9,859 nucleotides of DNA from an uncultured Clostridia bacterium (GTDB lineage: Bacteria; Bacillota; Clostridia; Oscillospirales; Acutalibacteraceae): NCBI GenBank assembly GCA_946610835.1, contig CAMOCU010000015.1, positions 1 to 9,859 on the forward strand, read 5' to 3'. The stretch's first letter is position 1, and each line of letters begins with the position of its first letter. A model generated the notes under the pieces. The model ran no database searches. It worked only from the letters and a program-made list of their open reading frames with translations, and was not told the origin of the DNA. Below, piece by piece: positions 1 through 6,092 of this stretch. The translations under genes were made by a program, and so were the position numbers.

Positions 1-1
1 G

Positions 2-538
2 TATTACAAAACAGTCATCGACGGATACACTTTCCTTGTGCTCGGCATGCAGGCGCAGAAGGTGTATGAAATGCAGATGCACGAGGAGCAGTTCGCATTT
101 TTGGAGCAGGCGCTGCGTGAGGCTGCCGGGAGCGGAAAGCCTGTATTTGTTTTTTCTCACTATCCGACAGACGATGTGACAGACGAGAACGGTGTGCAGA
201 CCGATCGTCTGACGCGTATGCTTGCCGACTACAGCCGTACACACGATCTGTTCTGCTTTGTCGGCCATACGCATATGCCGATGCATTCGGATTGGTCATT
301 CCATACCGACGACGGCTTTCCGGAGATTTATCTGCCGCGTTTGACGGAGCTTGGCGGCGCAAACGGTCACGAGTTGCTGGACGATACAGGCGTCGGCACC
401 GTGGTCGAAGTATATGCGGATAAGGTCGTTGTGCGCGCACGGGATTTTTACCGCAGTGTATGGAAAACCGATTCGTGGGCGGACGATGCTTTGTGTGCGC
501 AGACATATACGCTGCAAAATCCGCAGACTCCGTCATGA
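2..538 (+). CDS. Calcineurin-like metallophosphoesterase, C-terminal part (5' end outside window)
   Basis: The reading frame is open from the window edge to a TGA at 536-538, giving 178 visible residues; the N-terminus lies upstream. Two late metal-binding blocks of the calcineurin-like phosphoesterase fold are visible: a Ser-His-Tyr-Pro block (155-166, after a hydrophobic FVF strand) and the Gly-His-Thr-His-Met-Pro block (263-280). The earlier DxH, GD and GNHE blocks would lie before the window. Family members use a dinuclear metal centre to hydrolyse phosphomonoesters or diesters; the substrate cannot be told from this part. The end is polar with no anchor, so location is unknown. A GTG lies in frame at 38, but homologous-looking sequence precedes it, so it is not the true start. 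The gene is followed by a 124-nt gap and the typA promoter, so it belongs to a separate upstream unit. Confidence 0.85.
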   Translation, partial: YYKTVIDGYTFLVLGMQAQKVYEMQMHEEQFAFLEQALREAAGSGKPVFVFSHYPTDDVTDENGVQTDRLTRMLADYSRTHDLFCFVGHTHMPMHSDWSFHTDDGFPEIYLPRLTELGGANGHELLDDTGVGTVVEVYADKVVVRARDFYRSVWKTDSWADDALCAQTYTLQNPQTPS

Positions 539-608
539 CAGGGGAAGAACTACACACGGATATTTCGGTATTTTGCGTGAAAAATGTGTTTTTTTATCCG
601 GTTTGCTC

Positions 609-637
609 TTGACTATTTACAAAGAATAGCTTAGTAT
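609..637 (+). promoter_or_regulatory. Sigma-A-type promoter of typA-ribF
   Basis: TTGACT (609-614) and TAGTAT (632-637) are separated by exactly 17 bp, with 5/6 matches to each consensus hexamer. Transcription would start near 644, about 30 nt before the proposed typA start. The preceding bases are AT-rich. No other gene lies between, so typA and ribF are the likely targets. Confidence 0.7.
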
Positions 638-659
638 TGAACATTGGAAATCTGAGTGA

Positions 660-667
660 AAGGTGAG
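660..667 (+). promoter_or_regulatory. Ribosome binding site that decides the typA start
   Basis: The run AAGGTGAG matches the GGTGA part of the anti-Shine-Dalgarno complement and ends 7 nt before the TTG at 675. The competing GTG codon at 663 lies inside this same run and has no comparable site upstream of it. The site therefore favours TTG 675 as the initiator. Confidence 0.6.
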
Positions 668-674
668 ACCCTTT

Positions 675-2498
675 TTGACAAAACGAGAAGACGTACGAAA
701 CATTGCGATCATTGCCCACGTGGATCACGGCAAAACCACACTTGTCGATGAAATGCTCAAACAGAGCGGTATTTTTCGCAAAAACGAGCAGGTGCAGGAA
801 CGTGTCATGGACTCCAACGACCTGGAGCGTGAACGCGGAATCACGATTCTGTCCAAAAATACTGCCGTGCACTATAAAGATACAAAAATCAACATTGTTG
901 ACACGCCCGGCCACGCCGATTTCGGCGGCGAGGTGGAGCGCATATTGATGATGGTGGACGGCGTGCTGCTGCTGGTTGACGCGTTCGAGGGCTGTATGCC
1001 GCAAACGCGGTTCGTGCTGCAAAAGGCGCTGAATCTGAAAAAGAAAGTGCTTGTTGTCATCAATAAAATAGACCGTCCCGGCGCGCGTCCCGCACAGGTG
1101 GTGGACGAAACACTGGATTTGTTCATCGAACTGGGCGCAGATGAGGATCAGCTGGAATTCCCGGTAATCTACGCCTCGGCCAAAGAGGGCTATTCTTCCG
1201 AAGACGAGAGCGTGCGCGAGGGCGATATGCGTCCGCTGCTCGATGCGATCCTGCGCGAGATTGACCCGCCTGCCGGCGAAGCGGACGGCCCGCTGCAGAT
1301 CCGCTTTTCCAGTTTAGAATACGACGACTATGTCGGCCGGATCGGGATCGGACGCGTCGAGCGGGGCAAGGTGCGCCGCGGCGAGGCGGTTGTGCTCTGC
1401 CGCACAGACGGCACGACCGAAAACGTCCGCATTTCCCGGATGTACCAGTTTGAGGGCTTGCGCCGTGTCGAAGTCGAACAGGCGGCGCTTGGCGATATTC
1501 TGTGCATTTCCGGCATCGAGGACATCAATATCGGCGATACGGCCTGCGATCCCGAATGCGTGGAGCCGCTGCCGTTTATCAAAATTGACGAGCCGACCAT
1601 ATCCATGAACTTTATTGTCAACGACAGTCCGTTCGCCGGCCGCGAGGGTAAGTTTGTAACCTCCCGGAATATCCGCGACAGACTTTTCAAAGAAGTTGAA
1701 ACCAATGTGAGCATGCGCGTGGAGGAAACGGAAACAACCGATACGTTCAAAGTTTCCGGACGCGGCGAGCTGCATTTGTCTATTCTGATCGAAACCATGC
1801 GTCGTCAGGGCTACGAATTTCAGGTTTCCCGGCCGAAAGTCATTTACAAGGAAATCGACGGCGTGCTGCAGGAACCGATGGAGCTGCTGATTGTGGAAGT
1901 TCCCGAAGCCTATGTGGGCGCTGTGATCGAAAAACTCGGTTCGCGCAAGGGCGAACTGGAGAATATGGGCGCGCGCGACGGCGGCGCAACACACCTGGAA
2001 TTCAAAATTCCTTCCCGCGGACTGATCGGCTACCGTTCGGAATTTATGACCGACACAAACGGCAACGGAATCATGAATCAGCTGTTTGCCGGGTACGAGC
2101 CGTACAAAGGCGACATTGTTACACGCGAACGCGGCTCCATTGTGGTGCATGAAACAGGCGTGAGCACCGGATACGGATTGTTCAATTCTCAGGACAGAGG
2201 CCGCCTGTTTATCGGCCCCGGCGTGGATGTATACGAGGGCATGATTGTCGGTGAATGCGCCAAAAACGAGGATGTTGTCTGCAACGTCTGCCGTAAAAAA
2301 CAGCTGACCAATACCCGTGCTGCCGGCAGCGACGATGCGCTGCGGCTTGTTCCGCCAACGACGCTCAGCCTTGAGCAGTGTATGGAGTTTATCAAAGATG
2401 ATGAGCTGCTGGAAATCACGCCGCAATCCCTGCGCCTGCGTAAAAGAGTGCTGAGTAAGGAACAGCGCCTCAAGCAGGAACACAGAAAGAAATCCTGA
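675..2498 (+). CDS. typA: Translational GTPase TypA/BipA
   Basis: Ribosome-associated translational GTPase of the EF-G/LepA superfamily, linked in other bacteria to ribosome assembly and stress or low-temperature growth; cytoplasmic. From the TTG at 675 it has 607 residues, about the usual family length. The G-domain motifs are intact: AHVDHGKT (14-21), switch I RERGITI (52-58), DTPGH (76-80), NKID (130-133) and SAKEG (168-172). A domain-2 barrel follows (about 200-300), then EF-G-like domains III and V with GRGELHLSIL and SRGLIGYRSEF. The TypA-specific C-terminal domain carries KKQLTNTRAAGSDDALRL, which separates it from EF-G, LepA and RF3. The start was chosen because an AAGGTGAG site is well spaced from TTG 675 and the protein then begins MTKREDVRNIAIIAHV, as relatives do; GTG at 663 is an alternative adding four residues. 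ribF follows after 2 nt. Confidence 0.97.
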   Translation: MTKREDVRNIAIIAHVDHGKTTLVDEMLKQSGIFRKNEQVQERVMDSNDLERERGITILSKNTAVHYKDTKINIVDTPGHADFGGEVERILMMVDGVLLLVDAFEGCMPQTRFVLQKALNLKKKVLVVINKIDRPGARPAQVVDETLDLFIELGADEDQLEFPVIYASAKEGYSSEDESVREGDMRPLLDAILREIDPPAGEADGPLQIRFSSLEYDDYVGRIGIGRVERGKVRRGEAVVLCRTDGTTENVRISRMYQFEGLRRVEVEQAALGDILCISGIEDINIGDTACDPECVEPLPFIKIDEPTISMNFIVNDSPFAGREGKFVTSRNIRDRLFKEVETNVSMRVEETETTDTFKVSGRGELHLSILIETMRRQGYEFQVSRPKVIYKEIDGVLQEPMELLIVEVPEAYVGAVIEKLGSRKGELENMGARDGGATHLEFKIPSRGLIGYRSEFMTDTNGNGIMNQLFAGYEPYKGDIVTRERGSIVVHETGVSTGYGLFNSQDRGRLFIGPGVDVYEGMIVGECAKNEDVVCNVCRKKQLTNTRAAGSDDALRLVPPTTLSLEQCMEFIKDDELLEITPQSLRLRKRVLSKEQRLKQEHRKKS

Positions 2499-2500
2499 CC

Positions 2501-3376
2501 ATGCGTGAATCATCCGTAGCCCTGGGCAGCTTCGACGGGCTGCATTTGGGGCATCAGAGCGTTTTGCAAAGCGCCCTGTCTCTTGCGGGGGACGGGATGG
2601 AAAAGTGCGTACTTTTGTTTGATGTGCATCCGCAGCAGCTGCTGCGCGGCGCACCTCCGCCGCTGCTGCTGACCGATTTGCAGCGCAAGACGCGTTTGCG
2701 CGAGATGGGTTTTACCGTGCAGACTGTGTCCTTTGCTGCCGTGCGCGACATGGAGCCGCAGACTTTTTTTGACCGGGTGCTGTGCGAACAGCTGCATGCG
2801 CGTGCCCTTTCGTGCGGATACAACTATCGCTTCGGACGCGGCGGCGCAGGTGATGTTGCGCTGCTGCGGCAGTTGTGCCGCAGGCATGGCGTGCGGCTGC
2901 AGGTGAGCGATCCTGTTTTCATGGACGGCGAACCGGTCAGTTCGACCCGTATCCGGCGCGCGCTGGAGGCGGGCGATGCGGCGTTGGCAGCGCAGTTGCT
3001 CGGCAGACCTTTCTCTATTGCGGGCGAAGTGATTCACGGGCACGAAAACGGTCGTTTGCTGGGGTTTCCGACTGCCAATCAGGCGCTGCCGCGGGGGCTT
3101 GTAAAACCGAGGTACGGTGTGTATGCATCGCATTTGCTGCTCGAGGGCAGACGATATGACGGCATCACCAATATCGGTGTGCGGCCAACACTTCCGGACG
3201 ATACGCCGGGTGCGGAGACGCACATTCTCGGCCTTGACGCCGATTTATACGGGCAAAGGATTGAAGTATATCTCGACTTTTTTTTGCGGCCTGAACGGCG
3301 TTTCGAGTCGCTGGCCGCTGTATTCGACCAGGTCAGACAGGATATTCAATCGGCATATCCCACGCGAGCAGGATAG
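2501..3376 (+). CDS. ribF: Bifunctional riboflavin kinase/FAD synthetase RibF
   Basis: Converts riboflavin to FMN and then FMN to FAD in the cytoplasm. The N-terminal nucleotidyltransferase half (residues 1 to about 165) shows GSFDGLHLGH (9-18) with the HxGH nucleotide-binding signature, CGYNYRFGRGGAGD in the middle and SSTRIR (147-152). The C-terminal flavokinase half (about 170-289) shows GRLLGFPTAN (GFPTAN at 188-193), YGVYAS, NIGVRPT and a YGQRIEVYLDFFLRPERRF stretch. At 291 residues it is slightly shorter than usual because only five residues precede the first strand. No ATG, GTG or TTG exists in frame between the upstream stop at 2456 and ATG 2501, so this start is firm. It begins 2 nt after typA with no clear Shine-Dalgarno site, which suggests translational coupling to typA. 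No intrinsic terminator was seen directly after it. Confidence 0.96.
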   Translation: MRESSVALGSFDGLHLGHQSVLQSALSLAGDGMEKCVLLFDVHPQQLLRGAPPPLLLTDLQRKTRLREMGFTVQTVSFAAVRDMEPQTFFDRVLCEQLHARALSCGYNYRFGRGGAGDVALLRQLCRRHGVRLQVSDPVFMDGEPVSSTRIRRALEAGDAALAAQLLGRPFSIAGEVIHGHENGRLLGFPTANQALPRGLVKPRYGVYASHLLLEGRRYDGITNIGVRPTLPDDTPGAETHILGLDADLYGQRIEVYLDFFLRPERRFESLAAVFDQVRQDIQSAYPTRAG

Positions 3377-3410
3377 GTTCTGTCGTCTGCGAAAGCAGCG
3401 TAAAAAAAGG

Positions 3411-3439
3411 TTGACGAATTGTGCAAAATATATTATAAT
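3411..3439 (+). promoter_or_regulatory. Very strong sigma-A-type promoter before CPBP protease leader
   Basis: TTGACG (3411-3416) and a perfect TATAAT (3434-3439) are separated by exactly 17 bp, the best promoter match in the window. Transcription would start near 3446. It lies 35 nt after the ribF stop and about 230 nt before the next convincing start codon, so it makes either a long 5' leader or a separate small RNA. Confidence 0.85.
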
Positions 3440-3445
3440 GTGAAA

Positions 3446-3676
3446 AACAGTAGATAGTTTTTGTAACATATGCTTATCACACGTCAGAAAGACATCATGA
3501 GATGCAGCATACTTTCGCGGGCGCACAGGATTGCCTGCGGACAAAATGATGCGGACTGTTCCTTCTGCGATGCAGGAGCGGCTGCTTTTTAGCGATTCAA
3601 TCAGAAAACGGAGAATTACTGCCTTCGGTTTCTTCAGTGTTTGTTTCGATACCGCACCGAAATGAGGATCCGTTTT
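3446..3676 (+). other. Long structured leader (5' UTR) or small RNA of unknown class
   Basis: This roughly 230-nt stretch follows the strong promoter and holds no convincing gene. Three successive hairpins can be drawn by eye. The first has arms CGCGGGC (3516-3522) and GCCTGCG (3533-3539), 7 bp with one GU. The second has arms CTTCTGC (3562-3568) and GCAGGAG (3572-3578) around a GAT loop. The third has arms GAAAACGGAG (3604-3613) and CTTCGGTTTC (3623-3632), 10 positions with one mismatch. None is followed by a long T-run, so none is a clear terminator. I could not match the layout to a known riboswitch, 6S or SRP RNA. A 40-codon frame (3470-3592) without a Shine-Dalgarno site also lies here. 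Transcription is inferred from the promoter alone. Confidence 0.4.
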
Positions 3677-4567
3677 ATGGAAGAAAAAGAAAAAGTAAAA
3701 TATAGACGCATTGACCATCATTTTTTATCCCGTCACACGATACTCGGCTTTGTGCTGCTGCTTTTGGGTTCTTATCTGCTCTCGCAGACCGTGGGACTCG
3801 GGTTTGAATTGCTGTTCCGAGGGATTATCCCGCACTACGCCGAACAAAATCTTGTGGGTTACGGCATTGCGTTCGCCGGGCCTGTTACAATGGCACTGTT
3901 TTGGCTTTGGTTTCGCCCGGAGTTTTCCGGCGTGATGCGCACGGACGGACTTGTCCGCACGCTTGCGCTCAGCGCATGGATGATTCCTTACTGGGCGATT
4001 TCTGTGGCTCCGGCGCTATTGTCAGGCGGCGCCGTTTTCCACATGGTCGGCGCACAAGCCATCGGCACTTCGCTGATGGCAGGATTTTGGGAAGAGGCCG
4101 CTTTCCGCGGAGTCGCGCTGTCTTTCTTCATGCGTCAGTGGCGTGACGAAAAGCATATTCTTCCTTCGCTTTTGCTTTCGTCGGCAGCGTTCGGATTGAT
4201 GCACGGTTTCAATGCGCTTCTCGGCGCGAACATCGTCATGACGATTATTCAGGTTGTGTCAACCACGGGGATCGGCATTCTGCTCGGCGCCATCTTTTTG
4301 CGCGGCGGCAATCTGTGGCCGCTTATCCTCATTCACTTTGCCAATGATGTGCTCGCGCTTGCATCGACCGACGCAGCCACGGAAAACGGCATTATCACAG
4401 GCCGGGCAACGGCGGAAGATTATCTCGGCATTGCAATTTGTTTGGCGCTTGCCGCGCTGGGATTTTGGCTTGTGCGGCCGTCAAAACGTGCGCAGATTCT
4501 TGCGCTCTGGCGCAGCAAGTGGAATCTGCCGCAGCCGGACAATCAGCCGGAAACAGATGCACAATGA
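3677..4567 (+). CDS. CPBP-family intramembrane glutamic endopeptidase (ABI/CAAX protease-like)
   Basis: Polytopic membrane protein of 296 residues with a charged cytoplasmic N-terminus (MEEKEKVKYRR) and several hydrophobic segments from about residue 22. The three CPBP (PF02517) signatures are present in order: EEAAFR (139-144), matching EExxxR; FGLMH (172-176), matching FxxxH; and HFAND (220-224), matching HxxxN/D. These residues form the active site in characterised Glu-type intramembrane proteases such as Rce1, so the protein looks catalytically complete. Bacterial members are variously linked to bacteriocin self-immunity, peptide maturation or signalling; nothing nearby identifies a substrate. 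The start was chosen because GAGG (3664-3667) sits 9 nt before ATG 3677; ATG 3662 and TTG 3641 are in frame but lack a good site. It is preceded by a long leader and appears monocistronic. The C-terminus is polar and Pro/Gln-rich. Confidence 0.9.
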   Translation: MEEKEKVKYRRIDHHFLSRHTILGFVLLLLGSYLLSQTVGLGFELLFRGIIPHYAEQNLVGYGIAFAGPVTMALFWLWFRPEFSGVMRTDGLVRTLALSAWMIPYWAISVAPALLSGGAVFHMVGAQAIGTSLMAGFWEEAAFRGVALSFFMRQWRDEKHILPSLLLSSAAFGLMHGFNALLGANIVMTIIQVVSTTGIGILLGAIFLRGGNLWPLILIHFANDVLALASTDAATENGIITGRATAEDYLGIAICLALAALGFWLVRPSKRAQILALWRSKWNLPQPDNQPETDAQ

Positions 4568-4585
4568 GCGCACAAGGTTCTGCGC

Positions 4586-4613
4586 TTGACAAATGCGTGT
4601 TTTCTTAAACAAT
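4586..4613 (+). promoter_or_regulatory. Possible promoter upstream of the small gene at 4705
   Basis: A perfect TTGACA (4586-4591) is followed after 16 bp by AACAAT (4608-4613), only 4/6 to the -10 consensus. A second -10-like TACAAT at 4663-4668 lacks a good -35 partner. Either could serve the gene at 4705; if the upstream one is used, the inverted repeat at 4626-4660 lies near the mRNA 5' end. The -35 box overlaps the second arm of a 6-bp inverted repeat (AGCGCA 4567-4572, TGCGCT 4581-4586) that is not followed by a T-run. Confidence 0.3.
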
Positions 4614-4625
4614 CGTTATCCGTTG

Positions 4626-4660
4626 GCTTGAAATTCTTTATTTATCAATGAATCTCAAGC
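4626..4660. repeat. 11-bp inverted repeat upstream of small gene
   Basis: The arms GCTTGAAATTC (4626-4636) and GAATCTCAAGC (4650-4660) pair over 11 positions with a single A-C mismatch around a 13-nt AT-rich loop. No T-tract follows, so this is not an intrinsic terminator. It may be an operator (it abuts the TACAAT at 4663) or an RNA hairpin in the leader of the gene at 4705. A shorter alternative pairing, TCAATGA (4645-4651) with TCATTGA (4678-4684), would compete with it. Confidence 0.6.
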
Positions 4661-4704
4661 TTTACAATAGGCTATGCTCATTGAGTACAAAAGGAGGCGT
4701 TCTT

Positions 4705-5082
4705 ATGTCCAAGGATGGAAATCCCCTGCTGCTTCTGGATAACAGCACCATGTATGTTCTCGGCAAGGGCACATACAAAATCGAGCCCATGACCTTTGCG
4801 GAGGCCAAGGCAATCATCGACATGTTCGGCGAAGAGGACGTGCTGCGCTGCTACACAGACAGCGCCATCGACAAGGTGATGCATGACTACGTCGGCGTAG
4901 AACACCGCAACTTCCCGCGCAAAACGATTGCGCGCATGCGTGCCGGTCAGCAGGCGATCGCATTCAAAGAATATATCGCTCCGTCCGAGACGCAGCCGAT
5001 CATCGACCTCGATCCCGGCGCACAGGCACAAAAAATTCAAAATGTCTATGTGTTTTGCGAATTCATCACGCGCATGATCTGA
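4705..5082 (+). CDS. Small soluble protein of unknown function, possibly DUF1874-like (YddF/STIV B116)
   Basis: A 125-residue protein that I do not recognise firmly. The start is well supported: AAGGAGG (4691-4697) sits 7 nt before ATG 4705. ATG 4648 is in frame but lies inside the inverted repeat and has no such site. There is no signal peptide or membrane segment, so it is probably cytoplasmic. The order of elements is a hydrophobic strand with DNST (about 7-15), a second strand GTYKIEPMT followed by an EAKAII helix, a short strand, a helix after YTDSAID, then RAGQQAIAFKEY. This resembles the DUF1874 layout of a strand with NSxxxxL, a helix, GHxST followed by a helix, and GDxAlxF. DUF1874 occurs in archaeal viruses, ICEBs1 (YddF) and ring nucleases (AcrIII-1/Crn2). 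The GH of the GHxST motif appears as YT here, so ring-nuclease activity would not be expected even if the kinship is real. A terminator follows. Confidence 0.85.
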   Translation: MSKDGNPLLLLDNSTMYVLGKGTYKIEPMTFAEAKAIIDMFGEEDVLRCYTDSAIDKVMHDYVGVEHRNFPRKTIARMRAGQQAIAFKEYIAPSETQPIIDLDPGAQAQKIQNVYVFCEFITRMI

Positions 5083-5097
5083 CCATGGACGCTTTTC

Positions 5098-5127
5098 AGC
5101 AGGCAGCAAAAGCTGTCTGCTTTTTTT
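5098..5127 (+). terminator. Intrinsic terminator
   Basis: The arms GCAGGCAGC (5099-5107) and GCTGTCTGC (5112-5120) form a 9-bp stem with one G-U pair and an AAAA loop, extended by an A-T pair (5098-5121) and followed by seven T (5121-5127). It lies 16 nt after the stop of the gene at 4705 and closes that transcript. Confidence 0.93.
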
Positions 5128-5132
5128 CAGGG

Positions 5133-5153
5133 ATAAAATCTTAATAAAATCTT
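5133..5153. repeat. Tandem direct repeat, 10 bp at 11-bp period, upstream of popT promoter
   Basis: ATAAAATCTT occurs at 5133-5142 and again at 5144-5153, identical over 10 bases and offset by 11 bp, one helical turn. It ends 3 bp before the -35 box at 5157. That position and spacing fit a response-regulator or activator site on one face of the helix. Equally, it could be an AT-rich UP element for the RNA polymerase alpha subunit. No known box was matched. Confidence 0.55.
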
Positions 5154-5156
5154 TCA

Positions 5157-5185
5157 TAGACATTTTCAGAAAAAGATGGTATAAT
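5157..5185 (+). promoter_or_regulatory. Promoter of popT and beta-propeller gene
   Basis: TAGACA (5157-5162) and TATAAT (5180-5185) are 17 bp apart; the -35 box matches 5/6 and the -10 box is perfect with an extended TG (TGG at 5177-5179). Transcription would start near 5192, giving a leader of about 67 nt. In that leader GCAG-TACG-CTGC (5204-5215) can form a small hairpin with a UACG loop, extendable by AAA/TTT with one bulged G. Confidence 0.8.
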
Positions 5186-5258
5186 GAAAAAGCTTTATAA
5201 AAAGCAGTACGCTGCGTTTGCGCGGCGCTGTCAAAAACCAAAGGAGAAAATGTGACCT

Positions 5259-6092
5259 ATGCTGCAATTTTTACTGCGGATTCTGCAGGGTGTGATCATT
5301 GGCATCGGCGGAATTCTTCCGGGTGTGAGCGGAGGAGCGATGTGCGTGATTTTCGGCGTGTACCGTCCGTTGATGGAAACGCTGTCGCACCCGTTTCAAA
5401 ATTTGCGCAAATACTTCTGGACGCTGCTTCCGGTGGGAATCGGCATTGCGGTGGGCTTTATCGGGCTGGCCGGATTGGTGGATCAAATCATGCGTCTGCA
5501 CGAGGCACAGGCGGTGTGCGCATTCATCGGGCTGATTCTCGGCATGCTGCCGCAACTGTATAAGGATGCCGGCGAGCAGGGCAGGGGCGCGAAAGCTTGG
5601 ATCAGCTTCGGCGTCAGTACGGTTGTACTGACTGCATTGTTTCTGTATCTCAAGTACGGCACAGGGATGCACATTGTGCCGAACATCGGCTGGTGGATTT
5701 TCTGTGGCGCTGTTTGGGGACTGAACGTGATTGTACCCGGCATGAGTTCTTCGTCCACGATGATCTTTTTGGGGATCTATAAGCCCATGCTCGAGGGGAT
5801 CTCACATCTGCGGCCGCAGGTTGTGATCCCGATCGGCATTGGCGCGGCGGCTGTTGTTCTGCTGCTCTCGCGCGCGGTGAACGCGCTGTTTCGCCGGCAT
5901 CATACGGTGACGTATCATGCCATTCTCGGCGCCGTAATCGCTATGCTGATTCCCATTATCCCGCTGGAATTTGTATCTGTTTCTGATTCGATTTTTGACT
6001 TCATTTGTGTAGCAGCCGGTTTTGCCGTATCGCTTGTGATCAATCATATCAGTCAGAAATATTTGAAGAAATTGGAGGTAGAATATGCATAA
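5259..6092 (+). CDS. popT: DUF368 membrane protein, PopT-type polyprenyl-phosphate transporter
   Basis: Integral membrane protein of 277 residues, about the usual length for DUF368 (PF04018). Members of this family (PopT), like DedA-family UptA, have been shown to return undecaprenyl phosphate across the membrane for reuse in peptidoglycan and wall-polymer synthesis. The hallmark PGVSGG lies at 21-26, in GIGGILPGVSGGAMCVIFGVY. A degenerate second copy, PGMSSSS (160-166), in NVIVPGMSSSSTMIFLGIY, reveals an internally repeated two-half architecture. Roughly eight hydrophobic segments are visible and the C-terminus is short and charged. The start at ATG 5259 is the only one in frame after a TGA at 5253-5255; its AAGGAG site (5241-5246) is 12 nt away, longer than ideal. 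The stop overlaps the next gene by 8 nt, so the two are probably coupled. Transport activity here is inferred from the family. Confidence 0.9.
   Translation: MLQFLLRILQGVIIGIGGILPGVSGGAMCVIFGVYRPLMETLSHPFQNLRKYFWTLLPVGIGIAVGFIGLAGLVDQIMRLHEAQAVCAFIGLILGMLPQLYKDAGEQGRGAKAWISFGVSTVVLTALFLYLKYGTGMHIVPNIGWWIFCGAVWGLNVIVPGMSSSSTMIFLGIYKPMLEGISHLRPQVVIPIGIGAAAVVLLLSRAVNALFRRHHTVTYHAILGAVIAMLIPIIPLEFVSVSDSIFDFICVAAGFAVSLVINHISQKYLKKLEVEYA

Noticed and set aside
552..600. Possible terminator after the metallophosphoesterase (CGGATA 557-562 with TATCCG 595-600, and a run of seven T at 589-595)
   Set aside because: The arms are 32 nt apart and the T-run lies before, not after, the second arm; shorter pairings such as CACG/CGTG are too weak to call.
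1314..2654. A 446-codon open frame on the minus strand across typA and the start of ribF
   Set aside because: It is antisense to strongly recognised TypA motifs, has no promoter or ribosome site, and has His/Arg/Ala-rich low-information translation typical of shadow frames in GC-rich coding DNA.
3382..3409. Hairpin with a GAAA loop (CTGC-GAAA-GCAG) after ribF, followed by an A-run
   Set aside because: The downstream run is A rather than T on the plus strand, and on the minus strand the T-run precedes the stem, so it does not act as an intrinsic terminator on either strand.
3440..3676. 6S RNA, SRP RNA or a known riboswitch in the CPBP leader
   Set aside because: I could not find the long closing stem with central bubble of 6S RNA, the conserved SRP apical loop or any riboswitch core that I know.
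3245..3721. A 158-codon minus-strand frame covering the CPBP leader
   Set aside because: It runs through the end of ribF and the start of the protease, has no recognisable domain, and no minus-strand promoter or ribosome site was seen.
4567..4586. Inverted repeat AGCGCA/TGCGCT at the CPBP stop codon
   Set aside because: Only 6 bp and followed by TTGACA instead of a T-tract; too weak to call as a terminator.
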